Under the pieces are notes generated by a model. The model had not been told where the DNA came from. It searched no databases and saw only the letters and a program-made list of their open reading frames with translations. From contig OY253669.1 of the NCBI GenBank assembly GCA_958009085.1, positions 992,001 to 1,056,000 of the forward strand: 64,000 nt of DNA. Direction: 5' to 3'. Positions 21,872 to 32,557 of this stretch are shown here, piece after piece. Numbering within the stretch: position 1 is the first letter of the stretch; each line of letters begins with the position of its first letter. A program made the position numbers and the translations under genes. The stretch is from Protoeuglena noctilucae. Taxonomy: Eukaryota > Chlorophyta > Pedinophyceae > Marsupiomonadales > Marsupiomonadaceae.

Positions 21872-24374
21872 TTACCCCTGCGGCATGACGGGGATTGCCC
21901 CCCGCGTCGGGTCGACCATCTCCTTCCCCACCGTGTCCCTGGACCCCGACCCGCGGTGGGGCATGCACACGCCGTGCGCGTCCTGCAACGAGGGGCCACG
22001 ACACGGTCAGTCGAGGCAGCCACACTTGCAGCGCCCACCGCATATGCTGCGCATGTCGAATCAGCGGCCTGTGCCGCACCTTGTAGTGGACAGCCCCGGA
22101 CTTGTGGTACTCGTCCCAACATTCGATGTCCCCGGTGGCCCTATTGATCATCTCGACGAGCCGCACCGTGAGCTCGTTCTGGCACCCCGCCGGGGGTGGC
22201 TGGGAGAAGACGGGCGGGGGTCTGGCCGACCAGTCCCGCTTGTCCCAGTGCCAGAAACCGACCTTGCCGGGGACGAAGCGCCCGGCCTCGTCGAAGTCCT
22301 GCCCGAACGTGTAGTGGAGGATGTCAAACGGCGCGAGCTTCTCGTCAAAGGGCGGCTGGGCCATGAAGTCTACGTCCAGGTCGAACTCGCCCAGCCCCTG
22401 CTCGTAGCACGTCATGGCGAAGGCGTACATCTCCTGCACCCACCCCCACTCCTTGTTCGCCTCCTTGTCCCTGCGACGGGGACGAGCGCGACGTGACATC
22501 AGTGGGCGCTCCCTACGAGAGCGAGGCTGCCTCTCGTCTCGAGAGCAGCCGCAGCCCTGTCGTCACCTGTACACGTCGAGCGCCATGTCGTACCAGGCGG
22601 GTGCCACCTTCTGCAAGTCCTCACGAGACAAAAACGTCGGGGCATTGCCCACCGGTGCGATCTTCTCCAACTGCAGACAGCAAGGCGGATTCTGTCTCCG
22701 TTCAGTCAGGTCATCACGTGAGTCGACCTTGGGTCCCAATGCAGCGTCGGGTCTGGGAGGTGGGACGAGCACGGATGGGCACACGGTGCGCTCATGAGGG
22801 TGAGCTAGAGGTTGCGAGGCTCGCAGCGGCACACCTCCTTCAGCGAGACGTCGCCCACGAAGCGCCGAGCGATGGCCTGGTACTTGGGATCGTTGGGGGC
22901 GATGTAGAAGAACGGGAACGCGAAGGGGCGCTGGCCTCGCATGCGGTTGGGGAGTGGCCGTAAAAGGATGTGGTCCGGCTCAGCCATCAGGACGTACCGC
23001 TCCGTGATGCGTGCTTTCTCTGCGGTGCACGCACGAGCGCGTGGGCCACAGCCGCGTGTGCCAGGGCGCGGCCGCATCATGTCCGCGTTACCACACCTGT
23101 CCACTGCTTGATCGCGAACGGACGGTTCAGCACCACATACGAGGTGTTCTCCACGTCTGGAGGGATGGGGTCCACCACGAAAGTGGGGATCTCGTCCACT
23201 GCGGGGCATCATCGATGGGCGATGGATGTGAGACAATTGCAAATGCAGACACAACATGCGTGCTCTGGCGCACCGCACCTAGGTCGTCCGGCTGCCCCGA
23301 GTGCAGGAGGCGCGTGTAGGTGCCCATCTGGCAGGCGTCGCCCTGCTCCTCCAGGCACTTGGCCTTCATCACGCGCCACCAGAAGTAGTTGATCCGCGCC
23401 TGCCAGTGCGTCGCCTGGCCCTGCGCCGTGATCACGTAGTGATACTTGCGCTCCGCGTCCGTCTCGTCCAGGGCGCCGATGCTGTCGTAGAAGCCGGGGT
23501 CGAATGGGTCGTTCGCAACCGGCAGGAGGCCCGACGTCCACCCAACGCCGTCGCCCTCGGCCCGCGGGCGCGAGGCCGTCGGGTGCGCGAGGTGCTTGAG
23601 CCAGCACTCGTGGAACTGAGGGCCGCACAGGCGCTCGTCCCCGCACCACACCCACACGTTGCAGAGGGGCGCGTCCGGCCCACCCGGGACAAACTCCTGG
23701 CACGCCGCGCAGCACTCCTGCCACGTCGACACCTTGTGGTCCGCGCCCCACCGCACCACGTCGCCCCAGAACTCGGAATGGAAGCGCACGCCGCACGGCC
23801 CGCCCTGCTCCGCTGGCGAGGCGGGGCGGGTGGCAATGTCCAAGGACGGCGGAAGTGCCCCAACAGCAGGTGCCCTCTTCTGAGCCTCGGCCGTTGGGGT
23901 GGCTGCCCTCCCGGAACCAGCCCTGGCGTCGGCCCCGCGGCTCCTGCGGGCAATGGCGAGGCGCGGCATGCAGGGCAGGAGGGGCGGCGCGCGTTGCAAC
24001 TGTGCACGGCTGCGCGCTGACCTCTCAAAGGTGCTGCGCAGGTCGTCGGAGGTTCCAAGCGTCAGCGACCGGCCCTGCTGGATGGCTCGCGAATGGTGGT
24101 GGGCCAGCACACCTGCCAGCTGCCTGCGTGCGCGCGGGCCAGGGACGTCGGGAACGCCAGCGATGTGTTTCGACGAGATGTATCAAGTGCGCGGCTGCAG
24201 GCATGCGCACCTCATGTTCAGGAGGAGGAAGGTCACGCAGAAGGCGGTCAGGCCCGCGATCATGGGCCCCTGACGCAGTGCCGCCCAAATGTGCTTCATC
24301 TTGCGGGCTGCATCGGATGCCAGTGCCACGAAGGCACCGCCGTCAGAAGCAGACGGCTTCCCGGGGGGCGTCAT
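21872..24374 (-). CDS. Hydroxyproline O-arabinosyltransferase / peptidyl-serine galactosyltransferase family protein with PAN-like N-terminal module
   Basis: This is a type II membrane glycosyltransferase. Exon 1 (24374-24211) encodes a short cytosolic tail and one membrane anchor (GPMIAGLTAFCVTFLLLNM). A low-complexity stem follows, then a cysteine-rich module (HKVSTWQECCAACQEF, CNVWVWCGDERLCG) like the PAN/Apple units of green algal secreted proteins. The catalytic region has YHYVITAQGQATHWQARI, GTYTRLLHSG, DEIPTFVVDPIPPD, YVVLNRPFAIKQW, YVLMAEPDHILLRPLPN (metal-binding DxD-type site), PFAFPFFYI, EWGWVQEMYAFAM, ILHYTFGQDF and HWDKRDW. These are hallmark blocks of the HPAT/SERGT family, which glycosylates hydroxyproline-rich proteins in the Golgi/ER of plants and green algae. 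The last exon is 21982-21872. This gene is one of the better lineage clues in the window. Confidence 0.88.
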
Positions 24375-24944
24375 GCGCGGTGCATCTTGTCGCCCCTAAC
24401 TGCCTCCCTGCCTCCCCAAGGGCCCCCCAAACCGCCCGGATGCTGACCGGGTGATCCAACGTTTACGCCCCGATACGTCCAGCACCCAGAGCGTCTCTAC
24501 TTCCTCCCGACAGAGTGGGAATTAGATGCGCTGCTCATGCAAGCAGGCGGGGCATGAAATTCGCTGGTTATCTCGGGCCATCCCACGCGCATCGGCTTCT
24601 GTCATCGCTTCTTTTTCACACCTGAGGGACTGGGAGTCCAGAAAGCGCGCCCGGGGCACGGGCGGTGACACGGAACCACTGGCGCGCGGCGTGCGGACTC
24701 GCCAGAGCCTTTTGGCGCATGTCGCTCGTCGCGCCGCAGTCCACTCGTTCAACCTGTGGTCGTATGTCACCAGGCGCGGCTGGCTCTTTGCGTGTCAGTC
24801 GCCTCGTGTCCCGCGCCGGTCTCTCGTGGGCCGATGGTGCCCGCTTGAGTCGCTGACATCCCCTTCTTTTAGATATCCGACCCGCGTCTCGGACGCGCGG
24901 GCGCTCGACCGCCTCCGGCGACGGTGTAGACAGGGAGGGGGGAA
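24375..24944. other. Divergent promoter region
   Basis: This 570-base gap separates the glycosyltransferase gene from SMC2 in head-to-head orientation. No coding block is recognisable; both promoters should lie here. Confidence 0.5.
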
Positions 24945-27900
24945 ATGCACATTGAGGAGATAACGATCGACGGATTCAAATCCTACGCCCAGCGGGTTGT
25001 TGTTGGGAAGTTCGACCCCCACTTCAATGCCATCACGGGCCTGAACGGGTCGGGCAAGTCCAACATCCTGGACTCCATCTGCTTCGTGCTTGGGATCAAC
25101 AACCTGAGCCAGGTGACGGCCGGGGACGGCGCTTGCTTGCGACAGAGAGCAAGAGCCACGCGCGGGCGGCGGTGGCTCCCCGCGCCACGGCCGCGAGGGC
25201 CTCGCGAGCAGACGCTGCGCCGTTGTCAGCGCTGGGCCGGGCCGGCGCGGAGGCCGCGTGCGGCCGCCCGGCTCCGCACGTTTCGGCATCTCCTCTTCCG
25301 CGCAGGTTCGCGCGAACTCCCTCCAGGACCTGGTCTACAAGAGCGGCCAGGCTGGCGTGACCAAGGCGTCCGTGTCCATCGTCTTCAACAATGAGGACAA
25401 GGACAACTCGCCGGTCGGCTACGAGGAGCACGACCGCATCGTCGTGACGCGGCAGATCGTCATCGGCGGCCGGAACAAGTACCAGATCAACGGCCAGACG
25501 GCCAACCCGTCGCGCGTCCAGAACCTGTTCCACTCCGTTCAGCTCAACGTCAACAACCCGCACTTCCTCATCATGCAAGGCCGCATCACCAAGGTCCTCA
25601 ACATGAAGCCTCCGGAGATCCTCTCGATGCTCGAGGAGGCCGCCGGCACGCGCATGTACGAGACCAAGAAGGAGGCGGCCCTCAAGGCAAGGCGGCCACT
25701 CCTGCACCCAGCCCTGCCTCGCCCGGGCGGCCCCGCCACGGTCGCGCCCTCGGCGATCCGCGGCGAGCTCTGCGCCCCTCTGCCCCCGCAGACGCTTGAG
25801 AAGAAGCAGAGCAAGGTGAACGAGATCGACACGGTGCTGGCGGAGATCCTCGGGGCCATGGACCAGCTGAAGAGCGAGCGGGCGGCGTTCCTCGAGTTCT
25901 CCACGCTGCGCTCCCGCGCCGACGAGATGAAGCGGTTCCTGGTCGCGTGGCAGTGGACCCGGCAGCGGGAGTTGGTCCAGTCCGGGGGCGAGGCCGGGGC
26001 CATGCGCACGCTGCTGGAGCAGGCCCAGGCGGCGGCCGCGGAGGCGCGCGCCGACATCCGCGACGCGGAGGCGGACATGGAGCGCGTCGCGGCCGAGAAG
26101 GAGCGCCGCGAGGACGCGGAGATGGCCGAGATCAAGGCCAGGTGTGGTTGCGGACCGCCCCATTGGGGTCGTTTGGGCAGACGCGCACAAGTGGGCGCCC
26201 GGGGTGCTCGCAAGTCCCTGGTAGTCATGCTGCGTCCCTGACCAGCTATTCTGGTCCCTCACGGTCCATGAGACTCGCTTTTGCCACGCAGGGTGGACAA
26301 GGCCACGAAGGCGCTAGTGACGCGGGAGAGCNNNNNNNNNNNNNNNNNNNNNNNNNNNNNNNNNNNNNNNNNNNNNNNNNNNNNNNNNNNNNNNNNNNNN
26401 NNNNNNNNNNNNNNNNNNNNNNNNNNNNNNNNNNNNNNNNNNNNNNNNNNNNNNNNNNNNNNNNNNNNNNNNNNNNNNNNNNNNNNNNNNNNNNNNNNNN
26501 NNNNNNNNNNNNNNNNNNNNNNNNNNNNNNNCGCTGGCGGAGCGCGAGGCGGCCGCGGGGGAGCGCGAGGCGGTGGCGGAGCGCACAGAGGCGGCACGGG
26601 AGGCGGTGGCGGCACTCGAGGGCGAGGTGGCGGTGGCCGAGGCGGCGGTGGCGTCGGCGCGGGAGGAGGCCGCGCGGTGCCGCGAGGCGCTCGAGTCGGC
26701 GCGCGCGGAGCTCCGGGCGTGCGACCAGGACCTGTCGCGGCTGGCGCGCCGCAAGGCCCAGGCGGCCCGGCAACTGGAGAAGGCCGAGGAGGAGGTGGCG
26801 AACCGGCAGCAGCAGCTGGCCGGGGCGCAGGGCGAGGTGGCGCGCGCCGAGCGGGCCCTGGCGCAGATGGAGCGCCAGGAGCCCTGGATCGCCACGGAGA
26901 AGGTCTTCTTTGGGGTGCCGGGCTCCCGGTACGACTTCGCGGAGGCCGAGGGCGCCGGGGGCTTTGAGAAGTACCAGCAGGAGCACGACCAGATGGAGGC
27001 GGAGATCAAGTGAGGCGCCGGGGCGGGTGGTGGGTGCCATGCTGGGCCAGCGCGGTCGGGTGGGGCAACAGGGCGACGCGCCGCGAGTGTCCCTGCGTGC
27101 AGGAAGAGGGACCGGTCGATCAACAAGAAGGCGCTGGCCATGTTCGACAAGGTGGAGCAGGAGTACCAGCAGCTGGCCGAGAAGAAGCGCATCGTGCAGA
27201 ACGACCGCGACAAGATTGAGCGTGTGATTGCGGAGCTGGACGAGAAGAAGCGCGAGGCCCTGGACGCCACGTGGCGCAAGGTCGACAAGGACTTCGGCTC
27301 CATCTTCTCCACGCTGCTGCCCGGCACCTCCGCCAAGCTCGAGCCCCCCGAGGGCGCCCGGTCCTTCCTGGAGGGCCTGGAGGTCCGGGTGGCGTTCGGG
27401 GGCGTGTGGAAGCAGTCGCTCACGGAGCTCTCGGGCGGACAGCGCTCCCTCCTCGCGCTCTCCCTCATCCTCGCCCTCCTGCTCTTCAAGGTGCGTTGGT
27501 TACTCGGGCGCTGTGAGGGGCGCACGCCGCGTGGCAGGGTGCCCGCTTGAGGGCCCGGGAGACGGAAGACGGACGGTCACGTTGTGCCCGCAGCCGGCCC
27601 CGATCTACATCCTGGACGAGGTGGACGCGGCCCTGGACCTGAGCCACACCCAGAACATCGGGCGCATGATTAAGGCCCACTTCCCATACTCCCAGGCGAG
27701 CCTCGGGGCGAGGCGGGGGCCGACCCGTCGCGCTCCGGCCCGTGCTTGCACTCCGCGGCCGGGCCTGCCGTGCCAGCGGCGCCTTGCAAGGGCAGGCGCG
27801 GGTGCCTGCGATGAGCTCACACTCCTCAGTGCAGCGGTGCTGACTCCAGGTCGCCGCCCCCGACCTTACCCCGCAGTTCATCGTGGTGTCGCTCAAGGAG

Positions 27901-28065
27901 GGCATGTTCAACAACGCCAACACCCTCTTCCGCACCAAGTTCGTCGACGGTGTGTCGACCGTCACGCGCACGGTGCCCACGCGGCCGGCAGCGGACGCGG
28001 CGGGCGCAGCGCAGGGCAAGGGCGCGGGCAGGGCGCGGCCGGCACTAGCGGAGAACATGCGCTGA
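24945..28065 (+). CDS. SMC2: SMC2, condensin core ATPase (interrupted by assembly gap)
   Basis: Exons are 24945-25112, 25306-25686, 25792-26141, 26292 into the gap, gap to 27009, 27103-27490, 27594-27695 and 27877-28065. The head domains are clear: N-terminal [17 protein letters not shown] with Walker [10 protein letters not shown], the Q-loop region, then coiled coil; after the gap, coiled coil, the SMC2-specific [11 protein letters not shown], the head-proximal [16 protein letters not shown], the ABC signature [16 protein letters not shown] and Walker [37 protein letters not shown] identifies SMC2 rather than SMC4. With SMC4 it forms the ATPase of condensin, which compacts mitotic chromosomes. 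Visible sequence is about 700 residues, while SMC2 is normally near 1,170-1,200. Two introns (25687-25791 and 27696-27876) have GC donors, fixed by unbroken family sequence across each junction. Confidence 0.95.
26332..26531. other. Assembly gap (200 N) inside SMC2
   Basis: Exactly 200 N interrupt the SMC2 coiled coil. The missing protein (distal coiled coil and hinge, around 400 residues) is far longer than 200 bases can encode, so the size is a placeholder. Confidence 0.95.
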
Positions 28066-28515
28066 GCCTTTGCCGGCCCTCCTTGCGCCGAGCCAGGGCA
28101 CATGCATCATGCCCGCACCCGTGACAATTGAAGCTGATGAGATGGCTTTCAAGATAGACGATTCGCTGGCGGCCAATCAGGTGCCAGACGGCTAGAAGGG
28201 CTCCTTCTTACTAGGACTTCGTGGTACAAAGTGGGAACACAGCCACTGTGGTCGGGGCCACGACACGACAGTGAGGCCCGGCGCATGCATGGATCAGGGG
28301 ACCCTACTGGTGGCTCACATCAAACGATCAAGCAGTGCAGTCCGAGCGGACGGCCCGGGCCTCTACAAAGTGGGCCACGGATGGCAGGCGCGGGGGCCAG
28401 CCCAGCGACGAGGGGCAGCTGGCGCGGCCGAGCCTGCCGCCGCGTGGCAGGAAAGATACGATACGACGCGCGCGCCTCGCTTTCACCGGCGTCATGCGGG
28501 GTCGCGAGGCGTCGC
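28066..28515. other. Convergent 3' flank
   Basis: Space between the stop codons of SMC2 and MOB1. It should hold both 3' UTRs; no coding block is visible. Confidence 0.5.
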
Positions 28516-29853
28516 TCAGGGCTGCAAGAGCTCCTGAATCAGCTCCTGCAGCGGCGTCAGCTCCTTGCTGTCCACGAGGTTGAAGTGGAGCGTGAAGTAC
28601 ATGAAGTGCTTGAAACACGTGTTCAGGTGCGCCTGCGAGTGGTCAGGGAACCGGCAGAGGTGTGGCGGGCGTCCCACGGCATCAAGTCAGCCGGGCCGCT
28701 CGCTGAAAACGTACATGCTTGCTGCCGCCTGCCCCGCGCTGCCCGCCCACCTCTGCGCCCAGGTTGCAGACGTGCTTGAAGTGGTGGTGGTAGATGTGCC
28801 CGTAGACGCGGAAGAGGCGCTTGAAGATGTTGCGGACGACCTCGTTGAAGTTGGGCGGGAAAGGGTCGGTGGGCGCGACGGGGAAGATGTTCCGGTCGTC
28901 CAGCTGAGACTCGATCCACTCGGAGAGCTTGTCCATGTACTCGGGCGCCGAGAGCTGCGGGGTCGAAGCCGTGCCATGTCGTGGAGAGACGGGTCAAGGC
29001 ATGGACACCCCCACCATGGCACCTCATCCACGGCAGGGAGCGCCCGCGCACCTTAATTGGCTTCTTGATCTTGACGCCGTCCGCCCACAGGTACTCAAAC
29101 TTGGGACCGGCGTTCATGGTCGGGCAAGTCCTGCGGGGAGGCGCGCGCGAGAGGGTGGGTAGTCGCGTTGGGGCTTGGGGCGCTGAGTAGAGCAGCGAAG
29201 GACGCGTCGGCCCTCACCTGGTTTGGCAGAAGTCCTCCAGCATGCCGTAGAGGAAGGTCGCAGCGTTGAAGAACTGCGCGCGGGACGCGGCAAGCGCGTT
29301 CAGCTCTGCACGCGTCAGCGACTCCCGCCGCGACCCGAGGGCTCCGAGACGCGCCAAGCTCGCGAGCGCACGCGCACATATCAATCGTGGCCCAGGCAGC
29401 TGCGCCGGGCGTCCCGGACCTGCGTCGTGTTCACGGCGAGCCACTCGTTGAGGTCTTCGCCGGGTGGCAACCGCACCGCCTCCTTCACGTTCCCCGCGCC
29501 GAGCGTCGCCTCGATGTGCCGCTTCAACTGCTGTCCCTTGGAGCCCATAGGGGTGTTTTTCTTGGTCCGGAGTGTCTTGGCACTCCTGCGCACTCAACAA
29601 GTAGGGTGCGCCTCGAATTCTCGGTCAGAGCGGAGCACAAGCGCTCGCATCGTGTAGTGTCAGGTCAGTAGGGTAGCGACAGCAGAGACGGACCCCTCCC
29701 TCGCGCGGGAAGGGCGTCTCCACGCGTCCCCAAGGGAGGGCTCGCTGCTCGACGCCTCCGAGAGCGACCTCAGGCGCTCCAGGTGCCCCGTCCGCGAGGT
29801 CGACATTGAATCCGCCAATATACTCACCGGCCAAGCCCTAGGGCGCTAAACAT
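28516..29853 (-). CDS. MOB1: MOB1 kinase activator
   Basis: Six exons (29853-29828, 29585-29420, 29273-29218, 29130-29052, 28954-28751, 28632-28516) join in phase to give 215 residues, the standard MOB1 length. The first exon is a 26-base micro-exon encoding MFSALGLG plus part of an Arg; it was found because the next exon starts mid-domain (SAKTLRTKKNTP), and the join reproduces the usual MOB1 N-terminus. Family blocks are LPPGEDLNEWLAVNT, FFNAATFLYGMLEDFC, CPTMNAGPKFEYLWADG, KKPIKLSAPEYMDKLSEWI, FKRLFRVYGHIYHHHF and FNLVDSKELTPLQELI. The zinc ligands (two Cys, two His) are all visible. MOB1 binds and activates NDR/LATS kinases and acts in mitotic exit, cytokinesis and growth control. All introns are GT-AG. 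Confidence 0.93.
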
Positions 29854-30173
29854 GGCGTCCTCGGCCCCGATCTTTGACACTGTTCGTGTTGGACGCGAGG
29901 ACACCCCCCGAAACCCCAGATGAGACGATTTCAGTGCAGACACTTGCGGACGCGGCGAGCGCACCCGCCCTGCGAAGGGGGCGGCACTGCACAGAGACTG
30001 AGAGTTCTGGCCTAGGGCAGCCCCGGCCAAGGACAGGGACGACACCTTCCATGCCGAGGCACGACAAGATCCACTTCATTCGACGTGACTTGAGCCTGCC
30101 AAGCCATCGCCTGTTCCATACGCCAGCTTGCTACCCCCGAAACGGGCCAACGCTGCGCGAAGCGTGATTGGCG
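29854..30173. other. Divergent promoter region
   Basis: About 320 bases between the MOB1 and alpha/beta-hydrolase start codons. Nothing specific is recognisable. Confidence 0.45.
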
Positions 30174-31636
30174 ATGCCCTATGCCCCCAGCGGGCATGGG
30201 ATTGAGATCTTCTATGAAATTTTGACGACCCAGAGCTATCAGAAGGGGGACCACGGGGAGAATGGCATCCTGGGGCGCCTGGCGGGGGCGGCAAGAGCGT
30301 CCTCGGCAGATGGGGTCGTGCGGGTCGTCCTCGTCGCAGGGCTCGCGGCGGATAGGCACATGTGGCGCCGGCAAGCGGAAGGTCTCTTCGGGTCGAACCG
30401 GGACCCCCGGCTTCCTCAGGCGAGTCCGCACTTGCTGCCGCATGGCGCAGGTGTGAGCACACCCCCACAGCATGCCCAACAATCTCAGCATGGCGAGGCA
30501 CGCAGGTGGAGCTCATGATCCTTGATAACAGGGGCATCGGCAAGAGCTCGGAGCCGAAGGACAAGCGCCTCTACAGCATCGCGCTGATGGCGTCGGATGT
30601 CCTAGCGGCCGTGGACCACGCTGGCTGGGGGTCCTTCCACTTAGTCGGACACTCCATGGGCAGCTGCATTGCGCTGTACGCTGCAGCTCAGCACCCGCGT
30701 CGGATCCTCTCGCTCCTGCTCCTTGCCCCCGTCGGCTGGGGCGGGATATGGTCCATCCCATCCCTGCGCGGCCTCCTGTTGGCAGCCAAGAGCGGAGGGG
30801 CCAAAACCAACGAGCAGCGCGTGGACCTCGACCTGCAAGTGGGGACGGCTCCTGCACTGGGTTGAGGAACACGTGAGATGTTGGCGCTGGCTGGCGACCG
30901 TTCACCCGCCATTGCTCCTCTGCAGTGCCACTACTCGACAGCATTCTTGGACGAGCGCGTCCCAGGTGGCGCCACGCGCCGCTCCTTGCTCAGGGAGGAG
31001 TATCTGCAGAACATGAAGGACTACGGCAGGATCAGCGCGTGCGGGGAGCGAGGGCAAGTCCGCGCCGTCGTGAGCACGTGGCGGCTGAAGAAGTCCATGC
31101 TTGCTGCCCTTCTCGATGCGAAGGTCCCGTGTGCCGTCGTGTCGGGCTACAACGACATCATATGCAAGGCGACCCGGGGTCTGGACGTGGCAAAGCGCAT
31201 CCGGGCGGTCGTGCACATGACGTCCGCGGGGCACTTTGTGAGCATCGAGTCCTGCCACGAGGTCAACGTGGTGCTGGTCGATCTCATCCTCAACCACCCA
31301 GCGGGGAGTAGGGACGTCGAGGCTGGGCCTTACGCGGACGGGGCCCCACTTCACCACGTAGTCCTGGAGATGGCGAGCGAGCGGTCGGCGGGCGCAGAGT
31401 CGCGACAGCGCAGTTCCACTGCATTACGGTACGCTCTCTGCGCTGCTTTGGCCGGCGAGCAGCGCGTCTCGAGTGCCCAATCGCGCCACCAGACTGCCGC
31501 CGCCACCCCCGCAGGGACTGGGTGCCGTTGTTGTGGACGTTCAAAGGACGGCAGGGCCAGAGAGAACAGGCAGCTTAGCCGCGCGTCTCTCCGGTATCCA
31601 GGCTCGCTTACTTCTTGGGGTGCGGCCGCTGGATAA
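30174..31636 (+). CDS. Alpha/beta-hydrolase-fold protein
   Basis: Exons 30174-30419, 30506-30838 and 30926-31636 join in phase. Fold landmarks are in order: strand and oxyanion segment VVRVVLVAGLAADRHMW, ELMILDNRGIGKSSEP, nucleophile elbow LVGHSMGSCIALYAA with the catalytic Ser in GHSMG, LLLLAPVGWGG, CAVVSGYNDIIC with the likely catalytic Asp, and HMTSAGHFVSIE with the catalytic His. The substrate cannot be inferred. The first intron (30420-30505) has a GC donor (CAG|GCGAGT); the nearest GT sites give the wrong phase. The C-terminal ~90 residues after the catalytic His are low complexity, and the stop at 31636 lies inside the 3' end of the convergent isomerase gene. An undetected last intron could therefore give an earlier stop. 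Confidence 0.78.
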
Positions 31637-32557
31637 CCTCCACGCCGTTCTTGCCGGCGATGATGCACACGTCGACCATGTTCATGAAGAGACCGTGCTC
31701 GACCACGCCCTCCAGCGCGTTGATGGCCGCGGCGGCCGCGTTCGCGTCCTTGATCGCGTCCTTGAGGAAGTAGAGGTCCACGATGTAGTTGCCATTGTCC
31801 GTGACGTACGGCTTGTCGCCGTCCATCCGGAGCTTGGCGTCGCAGCCCGCCACCTCGGGCAGGGCCCGGAGCCGCTCCAGCGTGTACTTCCAGCAGAACT
31901 GCACGATCTCGACCGGCATCGCGAGCTTGGACCCGCCGAGCCCCGAGACCATCTTGGTGTCGTCGACGATGCACACGAACATGTCCGACGCCATCTCCAC
32001 CATCTTCTCGCGGAGCAGCGCGCCGCCGCGGCCCTTCACGACGTCCAGGTTCGGATCCACCTCGTCCGCGCCGTCGATCGCCACGTCCAGACGCGGGACC
32101 TCGTCCAGCGTCGCGAGCGGGATGCCCAGCTCCTGCGACACAGCCCCGGGCGGCCGGTTGCGCGGGGCGCCGAGCCCCCCCTCGAGACGCAAGGCGTGTG
32201 CGCGCTCGCCGCTCACCTTCGCCTGCTCGAACGTGCGGATGGACGTCGGGACGGCGATGATGTCCTTCAGCGAGCCGTCCTTGAGCTTCATCCCCAGGCG
32301 CTCCACGGCGAACGCGGCCGTGGAACCGGTGCCCAGGCCGACCTTCATGCCCGACTGCGGACACGCAGTAGAAGGCGGCACTCGCGGCGAGGGGCGGCCG
32401 GCGGCGTCCGGGAGGGCGCCGACGGGCGAGTCGACGACTCGGGTGTTGGGGCGGCGGCATCGCAAATGGACATGCCATGGTCCCCCACCTTGACATAATC
32501 GTCAACGGACTTGTACCCAACGACCTTCTTGAGCTCCTCCACCGTCTGGGTCGCCAT
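31608..32557 (-). CDS. RPI: Ribose-5-phosphate isomerase A
   Basis: Exons 32557-32489, 32354-32217 and 32132-31608 give 243 residues from the ATG at 32557. Family blocks are VGLGTGSTAAFAVERLG (phosphate binding), LDVAIDGADEVDPNLDVVKG (active-site Asp residues), GRGGALLREKM (catalytic Glu in LREK), YVTDNGNYIVDLYF and MNMVDVCIIAGKNGVEVI. It interconverts ribose 5-phosphate and ribulose 5-phosphate in the pentose phosphate and Calvin cycles. The frame stays open upstream of the ATG through RRPNSVRCLA to an acceptor-like CTCGCAG, which looks like the end of a plastid transit peptide. A candidate first exon starts at the ATG near 32923, but its donor is not settled. A plastid form is therefore likely. 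Confidence 0.93.
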
